From: Burkholderia sp. PAMC 26561 | GTDB taxonomy: Bacteria > Pseudomonadota > Gammaproteobacteria > Burkholderiales > Burkholderiaceae | Assembly: GCF_001557535.2 (NCBI RefSeq) | Contig: NZ_CP014306.1 | Location: 3,038,001 to 3,102,000 of the forward strand | DNA: 64,000 nucleotides | Direction: 5' to 3' | In this document: positions 1 to 9,013 of the stretch, piece after piece | Position numbering within the stretch: position 1 is the stretch's first letter | Layout of the letters: every line of letters begins with the position of its first letter | Translations under genes and position numbers: made by a program | Notes under the pieces: generated by a model | Databases searched by the model: none | Told to the model about the DNA's origin: nothing | The model's input: only the letters and a program-made list of their open reading frames with translations

Positions 1-753
1 GCGTTGCCGGTTCTCGCCGATACGGGTATCGATTCCGGCAAGCGCCTCGGCCGCCAGTTTGTCATCATCCAGGTCGAGCACGACTGTCGCGCCCGACACT
101 CCAAGGGCGCCGATAGTGTCACGAAACGCCGTCTCGCGCACGCGGCGCGAACTCACATGCGTGAAAGGCTGCACCACGAATACGAGTTCATCGAAACCCT
201 GCTCCGCCAGATGGCGGATCGCTGATGCGACCGCTGCGGTGTTGTCGAGGCCGACCATGTCGGTCACCAGGCCATCGATCGAACGATCGACCAGCACTAC
301 CGGCACCCCGCCGCTTGCGAGCGTTTCCAGCGTCTCCTCCTTCACGCCGAGCGCATTCACGATCACGCCTTCCACGCGATACGTACTCAGCAATTGCAAG
401 TACCGCCGTTCGAGATCCACCTCGTTGGCCGCGTGGCAGATGAGCGGCATATACCCGAAAGCGTGGCACGCCGCCTCGACGCCCTGCAGCACTTCCACCG
501 AATACGGATTGGTCAGGTCGGCAAGCAACATGCCGATCAGCCTGTTGCGCCCGCGTTTCAGCCCGCGCGCCATCTGGTTCGGCCGATAATCGAGCTTGGC
601 AATCGCCTCCTCGATGCGCTCGCGAAGGTCCGTGGACAGCACGCCCGTCTCGCCATTCAGATACCGCGAGATGCTGGTCTTACCGGTGCCGGCTTCGCGG
701 GCGACATCCGTGATGGTCGCGCGGCGTTCGGTCAGGAAGTTGTCTTTTGGCAT
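1..753 (-). CDS. ptxS: LacI-family repressor PtxS, C-terminus cut by the window edge
   Basis: Transcriptional repressor predicted to control 2-ketogluconate use. The ATG at 753 opens a frame that stays open to base 1. The N-terminus has the LacI helix-turn-helix (TITDVAREAGTGKTSISRYL, about residues 13-32), followed by the hinge region (LDYRPNQMARGLKRG) and the periplasmic-binding-protein-like effector domain (RLIGMLLADLTNPYSVEV). About 251 residues are visible of the roughly 340 usual for the family. It lies directly downstream of the kgu genes on the same strand, 72 bp after kguD, beyond a hairpin. A PtxS-like palindrome lies before kguE. Family membership is seen in the sequence; the name PtxS is inferred from context and operator. 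Confidence 0.85.
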   Translation of the reverse strand, partial: MPKDNFLTERRATITDVAREAGTGKTSISRYLNGETGVLSTDLRERIEEAIAKLDYRPNQMARGLKRGRNRLIGMLLADLTNPYSVEVLQGVEAACHAFGYMPLICHAANEVDLERRYLQLLSTYRVEGVIVNALGVKEETLETLASGGVPVVLVDRSIDGLVTDMVGLDNTAAVASAIRHLAEQGFDELVFVVQPFTHVSSRRVRETAFRDTIGALGVSGATVVLDLDDDKLAAEALAGIDTRIGENRQR

Positions 754-766
754 GGTCTCGTGCAGT

Positions 767-796
767 AAAAATAAAGCGCGCCAGAGCGCGCTTTAT
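767..796 (-). terminator. Hairpin with T-run between kguD and ptxS
   Basis: A perfect 11-bp stem (ATAAAGCGCGC at 771-781 pairing with 786-796) has a 4-nt loop. Read on the minus strand it is followed by TTTT. It lies between the kguD stop and the ptxS start, so it could end or attenuate the kgu transcript before the repressor gene. Confidence 0.6.
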
Positions 797-825
797 CTAC
801 CAAGGCGGATTGAAGGCAACGCCGC

Positions 826-1794
826 TCAGCGCTTCAGTGCTTCCGGATTCACCATGTTGTTGGTCAACGTGCCGTCGAGCGCGCCGATCAGGTTCTCGGC
901 GGCGTTCTTGTTCATCGCGTGCCGGGTTTCGTGTGTGGCCGAACCAATGTGCGGCAGTGCGACCACGTTCTTCAGCTTGAGCAACGGCGAGTACGCGGCA
1001 AGCGGTTCTTTCACGAACACATCGAGACCCGCGGCGAGGATCGTCCCGTTTTGCAGCGCTTCGATCAGGGCGTCTTCATCGACGGTCGGTCCCCTCGATG
1101 CATTGATCAGGATCGCGCTCGGCTTCATCTTCTTCAGTTGCGCCGCGCCGATTAGATTGCGCGTCTCGGCGGTCAGCGGCACTTGCAGCAGCACGAAATC
1201 GGAGGTCGCGAGCAACTCGTCCAACTCGACTTTCTTCGCGCCGTAATCGCGTTCCGCTTGTTCATTCCGGCTGCGATTCGTGTACTGCACGTTCATCCGG
1301 AAGCCCAGCGACGCACGCCTTGCAACGGCGCCGCCAATCCGTCCCAGGCCGATGATTCCCAGCGTCTTGCCTTGCACATCGACACCGAATTGTTCCTCGC
1401 CAATGCTCTTGGTCCATTTGCCCTCTTTCACCCAGTCGGCCAGTTCCACGACACGGCGCGCGCTCGCCAGAATCAACGCGAAGACGGTATCCGCGGTCGA
1501 TTCGGTCAGCACGTCGGGCGTGTTCGTCAGCACGATGCCGCGGCGATTCAGGTCGGCGATATCGAAAGCATCGAAACCAACGGACACCGTTGCGAGCGCC
1601 TTGAGCTTCGTTGCGCCTTCCAGCATTGCGGGCGTGATCTGCGTGCTGGCGCCAATGGCGCCGTCGGCATCTTTCAATGCAGCGACAAACGCGTCGTGCT
1701 GCTTCGGGTCGACGGTGGTAACGTCCGCGTGTTCCTGCAAGTAGGCCAGCACGTCCGCGGGCAGCGGCTTGTACGCGACGATTTTCTTTTTCAT
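826..1794 (-). CDS. kguD: 2-ketogluconate-6-phosphate reductase / D-2-hydroxyacid dehydrogenase
   Basis: NAD(P)H-dependent D-2-hydroxyacid dehydrogenase, 322 aa. In the kgu pathway it reduces 2-keto-6-phosphogluconate to 6-phosphogluconate in the cytoplasm. Visible are the Rossmann glycine motif (GIIGLGRIGGAVARR), the NASRGPTVDEDALIEAL segment with its arginine, and the catalytic histidine in LPHIGSATHETR. The start at 1794 (MKKKIVAYKPL) is preferred over an in-frame start 54 bp upstream because family members begin there. It lies 22 bp after kguT and is last of the four catabolic genes. Homologues are often annotated as gluconate 2-dehydrogenase or glyoxylate reductase; the kgu context favours the ketogluconate role. 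Confidence 0.85.
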   Translation of the reverse strand: MKKKIVAYKPLPADVLAYLQEHADVTTVDPKQHDAFVAALKDADGAIGASTQITPAMLEGATKLKALATVSVGFDAFDIADLNRRGIVLTNTPDVLTESTADTVFALILASARRVVELADWVKEGKWTKSIGEEQFGVDVQGKTLGIIGLGRIGGAVARRASLGFRMNVQYTNRSRNEQAERDYGAKKVELDELLATSDFVLLQVPLTAETRNLIGAAQLKKMKPSAILINASRGPTVDEDALIEALQNGTILAAGLDVFVKEPLAAYSPLLKLKNVVALPHIGSATHETRHAMNKNAAENLIGALDGTLTNNMVNPEALKR

Positions 1795-1816
1795 CGAACG
1801 GATCCTGTGGGTCAGA

Positions 1817-3115
1817 TTAGTGCGCTGCGAGTTTGGCGGCAGGCGCAACGGGTTGCGGTTTCACAGCTAGCGTCAGTATGACGGCAGCGACGAGCGCCGC
1901 ACTCATGAACACGTACGATGCCGCAGGCGACCCCGTCGCGCCGTTCAGATACCCGACGACGTAGGAACCCACGAACGAGCCGAGCGCGCCCATGCTGTTG
2001 ATCAGCGCCATGGCGCCGCCCGCGACGTTCTTCGGCAAGAGTTCCGGCACGATCGCGAAGAACGGGCCATAAGGCGCGTACATGGCGGCGCCGGCAACCA
2101 CGAGCAACGCATACGACGCCCAGAAATTCGTCGATCCCAGCAAGTACGACCCCGCGAAAGCAAACGCGCCGATCAGCAGGAACGGCCATACAAAAAGCTT
2201 GCGGCGCTCCAGTTTGTCCGATGCCCACGACGCCGCAATCATCGCAATCGTCGCCGCGAGATAAGGCACGGCGGACAGCCAGCCGGTCTCGACCATGCCG
2301 AACGAGGACGCGTTCTTGAGAATCGACGGCAGCCACAGCACGAAGCCATACACGCCGATGCTCCAGCAGAAATACTGCGCCGAGAGTTTCATCACGGCCG
2401 GAGACTTGAACGCCTCGCCATAGTTCTTGACCGGTTTGATGGCGGCTTGTTCCGCGCGCAGGGTTTCGTCGAGATCGCGCTTTTCCTGATCCGAAAGCCA
2501 CTTCACCTGCGCCGGTTTGTCTTGCACGATAAACCACCAGATCACTGCCCAGATGATTGCCGGCGCGCCTTCCACGATGAACATATGGCGCCAGCCAAAG
2601 GAGTTGATCAGATAACCCGAGACCACGGACATCCACAGCACCGTCACCGGATTGCCGAGAATCAGGAACGTGTTGGCGCGCGAGCGTTCGGACTTCGTGA
2701 ACCAGTTCGAGATGAAGATCAGCATGGCCGGCATCACGGCTGCTTCCACGATGCCGAGCACGAAGCGCAGCGCCATCAGCGACGGAATGTTCGTGACTAC
2801 ACCGGTCAGCGCCGCGCATCCGCCCCACAGGACCAGGCTCACGAACACGAGCTTCTTGACGCTGCGCCGTTCGGCGTAGATCGCGCCGGGAATCTGGAAG
2901 AAGAAATAGCCGAGGAAAAACAACGCGCCGATCAGCGATGCCAGCCCCTTGCTGATCCCGAGGTCATGGTTTATCCCCGCCGCCGATGCAAAACCGAAGT
3001 TCGCCCGGTCGAGGTAGGCAAGGCTGTAGGTGATGAATACGATCGGCATGATCGTCCACCAGCGGCGCACCGCGAGCGTGGGTTTGTTCGTCGTGCTGTC
3101 GCTGGCTTGTTGCAT
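1817..3115 (-). CDS. kguT: MFS 2-ketogluconate transporter
   Basis: Major facilitator superfamily permease of 432 aa, in the anion:cation symporter / sugar-acid branch, predicted to import 2-ketogluconate across the inner membrane. About twelve hydrophobic segments are visible. The first is WWTIMPIVFITYSLAYLDRANFG at residues 19-41, containing the family's typical YLDRANFGFA motif. A central hydrophilic loop lies around residues 205-235. It sits between kguK (29 bp) and kguD (22 bp) on the same strand. The superfamily is certain; the substrate is inferred from the operon. Confidence 0.87.
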   Translation of the reverse strand: MQQASDSTTNKPTLAVRRWWTIMPIVFITYSLAYLDRANFGFASAAGINHDLGISKGLASLIGALFFLGYFFFQIPGAIYAERRSVKKLVFVSLVLWGGCAALTGVVTNIPSLMALRFVLGIVEAAVMPAMLIFISNWFTKSERSRANTFLILGNPVTVLWMSVVSGYLINSFGWRHMFIVEGAPAIIWAVIWWFIVQDKPAQVKWLSDQEKRDLDETLRAEQAAIKPVKNYGEAFKSPAVMKLSAQYFCWSIGVYGFVLWLPSILKNASSFGMVETGWLSAVPYLAATIAMIAASWASDKLERRKLFVWPFLLIGAFAFAGSYLLGSTNFWASYALLVVAGAAMYAPYGPFFAIVPELLPKNVAGGAMALINSMGALGSFVGSYVVGYLNGATGSPAASYVFMSAALVAAVILTLAVKPQPVAPAAKLAAH

Positions 3116-3144
3116 GACTGTCTCCGTCCGTGGGCGTGCGCGCG

Positions 3145-4146
3145 TTATGAGGCGACCGTGGTGGTGGCGGGTGCTTGTTCCAGCTTGTCGAGTTCCGCGC
3201 GGGTCGGCAGGCCTTCGCTGTCGCCGATCACCTGGATTGCCAGCGCGCCGATGCGGTTGCCGCGCGTCAGCGCGTGACGTACATCGCGTCCTTCCAGCAA
3301 GGCGCTTACCACGCCGACGGCGAAACCATCACCGGCGCCTACGGTGTCCACGACCTTCTCAACCGGAATCGCCGGCACGGTGCCCTGGTCGTTGTCCGCG
3401 GTGCGGAAATACGCGCCATGCGCGCCGAGCTTCACCACGACGCCCTTCGCGCCCTGATCCAGATAGAACCGGGCAATGTCCTCCGGCGTCGTGTAGCCCG
3501 TCAGGATCTTGCCTTCGCTCACGCCGGGCAACACCCAGTCCGCGTGCGCGGCGAGCGCGTTGAGCGCCTCGGCCATTGCTTCTTGCGACGGCCAGAGCGT
3601 GGGGCGCAGGTTCGGATCGAAGGAAATGGTCTTGCCGGCCTTGCGCATTTCGGCCGCCATGTGGAACGCGAGTTCGCGCGATGTGCCCGAGATCGCAGGC
3701 GCCACGCCCGTCAGATGCAAATGGCGCGCGCCGAGCACGTAGTCGGCGACGTAGTCATCGAGCGACAAATGGCTCGCCGCCGAACCCTTGCGGAAATATT
3801 CGATGGCCGGATCGCTGCCGTCATCGTTCCTGGACTTGAGCTGGAACGCCGTCGGATAGCGCTCGTCGATGGTCACGCGGCTCGAGTCGATGCCCTCCTG
3901 CGCGAGTACATCGAGCACGTACCGGCCGAATGAATCGCGGCCGACGCGGCTCATCCAGCCGACCTTGAAGCCGAGCCGCGACAAGCCGATCGCCACGTTC
4001 AGATCGGCGCCGGCAACGCGTTTTGCAAAGTGGCCGACCTTCGCGAGATCGCCGGTTTCCGTCGCGACGAACAGCGTCATTGCTTCGCCGTAAGTCACGA
4101 CATCGAGTGCTGGATTCATGTTCGGTTTTTCTTGGGTCATGTTCAT
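3145..4146 (-). CDS. kguK: 2-ketogluconokinase, PfkB family
   Basis: Sugar kinase of 333 aa in the PfkB/ribokinase family, predicted to phosphorylate 2-ketogluconate at C6. Evidence: the N-terminal GEAMTLFVATETGDL strand and GADLNVAIGLSRLG (PfkB signature 1 region), and the C-terminal VDTVGAGDGFAVGVVSALL, which carries the anion-hole GAGD and the catalytic aspartate. The start overlaps the kguE stop by four bases (ATGA), indicating translational coupling. In isolation it would be called a 2-dehydro-3-deoxygluconokinase; its partners point to ketogluconate. Confidence 0.85.
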   Translation of the reverse strand: MNMTQEKPNMNPALDVVTYGEAMTLFVATETGDLAKVGHFAKRVAGADLNVAIGLSRLGFKVGWMSRVGRDSFGRYVLDVLAQEGIDSSRVTIDERYPTAFQLKSRNDDGSDPAIEYFRKGSAASHLSLDDYVADYVLGARHLHLTGVAPAISGTSRELAFHMAAEMRKAGKTISFDPNLRPTLWPSQEAMAEALNALAAHADWVLPGVSEGKILTGYTTPEDIARFYLDQGAKGVVVKLGAHGAYFRTADNDQGTVPAIPVEKVVDTVGAGDGFAVGVVSALLEGRDVRHALTRGNRIGALAIQVIGDSEGLPTRAELDKLEQAPATTTVAS

Positions 4147-4976
4147 TGATCAGTCGATGCTATTTGTTTGACGTAGCGCGCGGCGTCATCGGCAAGATGC
4201 GCAGGGTCGAACGGAAATTCGATACCGCGTGGGACGTCGCGCGGGAGGTGTTTAAGTAGCGTGGCGAAGGACGTGTCGCCGATTGCGGGCGCGGTTGCGA
4301 AACGTCGCGCGCCTTCGCCCTGGACCACCTTGCAATGCACGTAGGTGACGTAGCTGGACAGGCGCCGCGCCGCCTCCATCGGATCCTGATCGGCCCAGCG
4401 CCAGTTGCCGGTATCGAAGGTCATCGACAGCGCATGCGTGCGGGGTTTCAACGCTTCGAACAAGGCCGCGAATGCGTCGATCGTGCCGCCTGCTTTCAAT
4501 TGGCCGTTCTCGACCACGACCTTGGCTTTCGAGTCAGCGATCCCTGCAATCAGCCGCTCGAGCGTGTCTGCAGCGGTCGCCGTGCCCGTGGTTGCCGACC
4601 CGCCCAACTGAAACTTGACGATGCGCGCGCCGAGCGCGTCGGCTTCGGCAAGCGTTTGGGTCATGGCGGTTTCATCGAGCGCGCCATGGTCGTCGAAGAG
4701 CGTTGCCGGCGTGGAATACACAGGCCAGATCCCGGCTGCGCGGATTGTGTCGCCGAGTTCGCGGAGGTAGTCGGGCTGGGATTGTGTGTTATCGGCAAAC
4801 AGTTCCCGACGCACTTCGAACCCCGCCGCACCCGCTCGCGCCGCGACTTCGGCCCATATTGCGTGACCATCGCGGCGGATCGATTCGACGCCAAAAGCGC
4901 TCGCAACGATCACAACGGGGACATTTCCGGCAATAGCAGTATTTTTGGTCAGATTCACGGAATGACTGGATTCCAC
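4143..4976 (-). CDS. kguE: KguE, TIM-barrel sugar epimerase/isomerase-like protein
   Basis: Protein of 277 aa in the xylose-isomerase-like TIM-barrel (AP endonuclease family 2) fold. It is first in the ketogluconate operon; homologues are called putative 2-ketogluconate epimerase, and its exact reaction is not well established. Residues fitting a divalent-metal site are visible: Glu in VVENGQLKAGG, Asp in SMTFDTGNWRW, His in YVHCKVVQGEG and Glu in RGIEFPF. The start at 4976 lies just after a PtxS-type palindrome at 5002-5017, so the operon promoter is probably there. Confidence 0.8.
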   Translation of the reverse strand: MESSHSVNLTKNTAIAGNVPVVIVASAFGVESIRRDGHAIWAEVAARAGAAGFEVRRELFADNTQSQPDYLRELGDTIRAAGIWPVYSTPATLFDDHGALDETAMTQTLAEADALGARIVKFQLGGSATTGTATAADTLERLIAGIADSKAKVVVENGQLKAGGTIDAFAALFEALKPRTHALSMTFDTGNWRWADQDPMEAARRLSSYVTYVHCKVVQGEGARRFATAPAIGDTSFATLLKHLPRDVPRGIEFPFDPAHLADDAARYVKQIASTDQ

Positions 4977-5001
4977 GGTCAGATTTGCCTGAAATGTCGC
5001 C

Positions 5002-5017
5002 TTGGAACCGGTTCCAA
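5002..5017. promoter_or_regulatory. PtxS-type operator of the kgu operon
   Basis: Perfect 16-bp palindrome TTGGAACCGGTTCCAA, 25 bp upstream of the kguE start. The established PtxS site in Pseudomonas is TGAAACCGGTTTCA. This site keeps the central AACCGGTT and differs by one symmetric base pair in the flank. The CG centre is typical of LacI-family operators. Confidence 0.8.
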
Positions 5018-5117
5018 AGACGATATTTAAAAAAGACGCGTGAGCGTCCGTGCATTTCCGAAATGATCCGCCAGCGACAGACGGGTTGCCATCATGGAAA
5101 TCCCTTACGGCAGCCGA

Positions 5118-6014
5118 CTACCGGTGATTTTCCCCGTCGCCTTCCATACACAACGCACGAAAGCTCGCCGCTACCCGCGATGGCGCCGCCGCATGCGGCA
5201 TCAGAATCGAAAACCGGCGCGTGAGTGGTTCAGGCGCGATCCGCAAGCGTTGCAAGGCGTCGTCCTCGTGCCGCATCGACATCGCCGATACAAAACCGAT
5301 CCCCATTCCCGCCCGCACCGCTTCCTTCACACCCTCCACGCCCGCGATTTCCAGCGCGACCCGCATCTGCACGCCAGCCCGCGCGCAAGCACGCTCGACC
5401 AGTTGGCGCACGCCAGACCCCGCTTCTCTCAAGACCAGCGGCCCGGCACAGAGCGCTTCAAGTGTGGCCTCGCCATTCCCCGCAGTCAGAGGATGGCCAC
5501 TCGGCGCAATCGCGACAATCTCGTCCTCGCGCCACTGCGCAACTTCGGTTCCGGGCGGCAGATCGGCGCCAACCGGCCCTTCGATCATTGCGATATCGAG
5601 CGAGCCGAGCGCCGCGACGATCTCGGTCGTGTTGCCGTCGATGGTATGGATTGTCACGTCCGGATGCTGCCGATGAAACGCCGCTATCAGATAAGGCAGG
5701 AGATAACTGGCGGGCGTGGTGCTCGCCCCGATTCGCAGGGTGCCGCTTTCGAGGCCACGCAGCGCATTCCGGTATGCGTGCGCCTGAGCGAAGGTTTCGC
5801 GAATCCGATTGGCATACACGACAAGCTGCTCGCCGGCACCAGTCAGCTTTACGCCACGGCCGTCACGCTGGTACAGCGGCTCGCCGAATTCGTCCTGCAA
5901 CTGCCGCAATTGCCCCGACACCGCCGGTTGCGACAAATGCAGGGCGATCGCTGCCCGGCTGATATTTCCGTGTTCGGCAACAAACGCTAGGGTTATAAGC
6001 TGGTCAGGGGTCAT
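5118..6014 (-). CDS. LysR-family transcriptional regulator
   Basis: Regulator of 298 aa with an N-terminal winged helix-turn-helix (LITLAFVAEHGNISRAAIALHLSQPAVSGQLRQL, residues 6-39) and a C-terminal LysR substrate domain from about residue 90. It is transcribed divergently from the YeiH-type exporter at 6121, with 106 bp between starts; that gap contains the palindrome ATATCGATAT (6069-6078). The arrangement resembles the enterobacterial yeiE-yeiH pair, so it probably controls the exporter. The effector is unknown. Confidence 0.9.
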   Translation of the reverse strand: MTPDQLITLAFVAEHGNISRAAIALHLSQPAVSGQLRQLQDEFGEPLYQRDGRGVKLTGAGEQLVVYANRIRETFAQAHAYRNALRGLESGTLRIGASTTPASYLLPYLIAAFHRQHPDVTIHTIDGNTTEIVAALGSLDIAMIEGPVGADLPPGTEVAQWREDEIVAIAPSGHPLTAGNGEATLEALCAGPLVLREAGSGVRQLVERACARAGVQMRVALEIAGVEGVKEAVRAGMGIGFVSAMSMRHEDDALQRLRIAPEPLTRRFSILMPHAAAPSRVAASFRALCMEGDGENHR

Positions 6015-6120
6015 TTGAAGAAAAATATCGGCTGGACTGATACTTTACATCCTAAATGACGATTTTTCATATCGATATATCGAGAATAGGATTGGCAAAT
6101 CAAACCAAGGTGAAAAAACC

Positions 6121-7203
6121 ATGTCCTCCGTCACTACGCCCCTCTCACCGAATGCCGCCCCCGCCGGCCAGACTCGTGGCCAACTGAACGGTATTTTGTT
6201 CGTCGCACTCTTCGCCGCAGCGGTGACGCAATTGTCGGCGTTGCCGGTCATTGCAAATCTGGGCTTGAGTCCGCTGATCGTCGGGATCGTCGCGGGCGCG
6301 ATCTACGGCAACGTACTGCGCGACGGCATGCCGGAGAGCTGGGCATCAGGCGTGAATTTCTCCGCCCGTAAATTGTTGCGCATCGCCGTGGGCTTCTTCG
6401 GGCTGCGCGTCAGCCTGCAGGAAATCGCGCAAGTCGGCTTGCCGGGGTTGACGGTATCGGTGCTGGTCGTGGTGAGTACGCTTGCAATCGGCACGTGGGC
6501 CGGCATGAAGCTGATGAAACTCGACCGCGATACCGCCCTGCTGACCGCCGCGGGAAGCGCGATATGCGGCGCGGCGGCCGTTCTTGCGTTCGAATCGACG
6601 CTGCAATCCGAGCCGCACAAGAGCGCGATGGCCGTTGGCAGCGTGGTGCTGTTCGGCACGCTCTCAATGTTCCTCTATCCGCTCGCCGTGCATCTCGGCT
6701 GGCTGCATCTGGATACGCTGGGAGTCGGCTTGTTCTTCGGCGGCACGATTCACGAAGTGGCGCAGGTCGTGGGCGCCGCGAGCAACATAAGCCCGGAAGC
6801 AACGCATATTGCGACCATCGTGAAGATGACGCGCGTGATGTTGCTCGTGCCGGTGCTGCTCGTGATCGGCATGTGGGTGAACCGCTCGCGCAATGCAGCG
6901 GATGGCGCCGATGGCACGGATGGCACAAAGCGCAAGCTCGCGATTCCCTGGTTCGCGCTTGGGTTCCTCGCACTGGTCATCGTGAATTCGCTGCACGTTC
7001 TGCCCGCCGCGGCCACACATTCGCTGAACACGCTGGATACGTTCGCGTTGACCATGGCGATGACGGCGTTGGGTATCGAAACGAGGGTCGCGCAGATTCG
7101 TCAGGCCGGGCCGCGTGCGCTCGTGACAGGGGCTATTTTGTATGCCTGGCTGATTGGCGGCGGGCTGGCGATTACGGTAGGTGTGGAGCGGTTGCTGGGA
7201 TAG
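6121..7203 (+). CDS. YeiH/UPF0324 family putative sulfate exporter
   Basis: Inner-membrane protein of 360 aa with roughly ten hydrophobic helices. Conserved UPF0324 stretches are visible: GLSPLIVGIVAGAIYGN, LLRIAVGFFGLRVSLQEI, the TAAGSAICGAAAVLA signature, and FFGGTIHEVAQVVGAA. The family is annotated as putative sulfate or sulfonate exporters; the substrate is not proven. A hydrophilic loop with Gly-Thr-Asp repeats (about residues 259-271) separates the last helices. A divergent LysR gene is the likely regulator. Confidence 0.88.
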   Translation: MSSVTTPLSPNAAPAGQTRGQLNGILFVALFAAAVTQLSALPVIANLGLSPLIVGIVAGAIYGNVLRDGMPESWASGVNFSARKLLRIAVGFFGLRVSLQEIAQVGLPGLTVSVLVVVSTLAIGTWAGMKLMKLDRDTALLTAAGSAICGAAAVLAFESTLQSEPHKSAMAVGSVVLFGTLSMFLYPLAVHLGWLHLDTLGVGLFFGGTIHEVAQVVGAASNISPEATHIATIVKMTRVMLLVPVLLVIGMWVNRSRNAADGADGTDGTKRKLAIPWFALGFLALVIVNSLHVLPAAATHSLNTLDTFALTMAMTALGIETRVAQIRQAGPRALVTGAILYAWLIGGGLAITVGVERLLG

Positions 7204-7296
7204 TTAGCGCCGCAACTGAGGAATTTTCGATTAGAGACCGAGAATTGACCGCTTTTGTTAAGATATTTCGAATCCGCTTAAAAAATTTCGAGTCTT

Positions 7297-8787
7297 ATGG
7301 CATTTATCGGCTACGCACGGCTTATCGAACAATTCTCATTGCAGGTTCGCCCCTTGGATGCGCCTGCATCGACCAGCGGCTCCGTCAATAGAAGAGTCGA
7401 CACGCACGACCGGATTCTATTTCCTAGAAATGTTTCAGTCGACGACTCGCCCGTAGGCCATCTCGAATTCGCGCTGCGACATGAAGGCGTCAATCTGGAA
7501 GTTATCGATGCCGCGTTCCAGCACATCTCGCCAGTTGATCTTGCGACCCGGCTTAAAGCTGCGCCAACCGGAAATCACATTCGACGGGCATGCTACTTGT
7601 GGGAGTGGCTTACCGGCGGTGACCTACCGACCACAGGAATCGCCATGGCCGGGGGATACGTTGATCTGTTTCCAAGAGAGGCCTACGTCACCGCTGAGAA
7701 GCCAGTCAACAAGCCGAAATTCCGCGTTCGCGATAACGCCCTGGGTACGGCCGACTTTTGCCCCATCGTCCGGCTCGACGCTGTGCCCCAGGCGCCGTCG
7801 GTGATCGAACTATTCGATGAAGCCAGGCGCACTCTCGAAACCTTATCCGACCCGGCGCTTTATGAGCGCGCCGTCAACTATCTGAACTTGTCCGAAACGC
7901 GCAGCAGTTTTGCCATCGAGCGCGAGCAACCGAGCTCGGAAAAACAAGAACGGTTTATCCAGCTCTTGCGCCGCGCGGGTGAACCGGTAGTCGTTGACGA
8001 AGACTGGCTGGTCGACTTGCAAAATACCGTTGTGCGGGATGTATTTAGCCAGGAAGCGTCGTATCGGACGACACAAAACTGGCTTGAAGATGCGACCGGG
8101 AAAATCTCATTTTTTCCACCACCGCCCGAAGATTTGCGACGCCTCATGGACGGGTGGGAAGCGTTTGTCAGCGAACGAGGCCGATGCAATGACGTATTGG
8201 TGAAAGCGGCCTGCGCTGCATTTGGATTTGTATATATCCACCCGTTCCTCGATGGCAACGGCCGGCTTCATCGTTTTCTAATTCAGCATGTCCTGGCAAG
8301 GTCAGTTCCGCTTCCCGGAGGCGCCATCGTTCCGGTGTCTGCAGTCATCCTGAAGGACATCCCGGATTACCTCGCCGTGTTGACCCGGTTTTCGCGTCCT
8401 GTGACTAATCTGTGGCGCTACACGCGCGGTGATGTCAGCCCAATGGTGATCGAATCGCCGCCGAGCCGGGCTTATCGGTTTTTCGATGCAACCCGGGAAG
8501 TCGCGTTTCTGCACAAAATGATTCGACTTGCCGTCCAAGAGGAGATACGACGCGAGCTCGCATGGCTGACCGGTTACGACGTCGCCTTTCGACAAATCGA
8601 TACCGAGTTCGACCTGCCTCAAAAGGATATTTCCGCTTTGATACGGATGATTCAGTCCAACCAAGGGAACATCTCGGCGAACCGGCGCAAGCAGTTCAGC
8701 CATCTGCCAGCTACGGTGCTCGACCGGATCCAGGAGATTGTGCGAGATACATTTTTTAGCGCTATTGGTAGCAAGAACGAAAACTAG
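7297..8787 (+). CDS. Fic-domain protein, probable AMPylator
   Basis: Protein of 496 aa with a complete Fic core motif, HPFLDGNGRLHR at residues 315-326, holding the catalytic His315 and the phosphate-binding GNGR loop. Such proteins usually transfer AMP from ATP to a hydroxyl side chain of a target. A segment upstream, SFAIER at residues 204-209, resembles the (S/T)xxxE(G/N) auto-inhibitory motif of class II Fic proteins, with Glu208 in place and Arg at the last position. A long N-terminal region (1-200) precedes the core and a helical C-terminal region follows. The flanks are AT-richer than neighbours and no antitoxin gene is adjacent. The target is unknown. Confidence 0.88.
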   Translation: MAFIGYARLIEQFSLQVRPLDAPASTSGSVNRRVDTHDRILFPRNVSVDDSPVGHLEFALRHEGVNLEVIDAAFQHISPVDLATRLKAAPTGNHIRRACYLWEWLTGGDLPTTGIAMAGGYVDLFPREAYVTAEKPVNKPKFRVRDNALGTADFCPIVRLDAVPQAPSVIELFDEARRTLETLSDPALYERAVNYLNLSETRSSFAIEREQPSSEKQERFIQLLRRAGEPVVVDEDWLVDLQNTVVRDVFSQEASYRTTQNWLEDATGKISFFPPPPEDLRRLMDGWEAFVSERGRCNDVLVKAACAAFGFVYIHPFLDGNGRLHRFLIQHVLARSVPLPGGAIVPVSAVILKDIPDYLAVLTRFSRPVTNLWRYTRGDVSPMVIESPPSRAYRFFDATREVAFLHKMIRLAVQEEIRRELAWLTGYDVAFRQIDTEFDLPQKDISALIRMIQSNQGNISANRRKQFSHLPATVLDRIQEIVRDTFFSAIGSKNEN

Positions 8788-9013
8788 GCTGATCTTTTTT
8801 CAATAATCGCTTCGAAACTCGCGGAAAATATGGCTTTTACGAATTAAACGAGTTTTTTGCGAGCGGGGGGCACCGCAATACCCTCTTTTGCAACTACGCG
8901 GCGCGATTTATTGGCGAGTTCGCCAAGGACACTCCTGCAGCGCTTCCACCGGCACAACCGTTGCTACCCTTCCCAGTTCACCCCGCCAACATTCAGACAT
9001 GAGGATCTTACGA

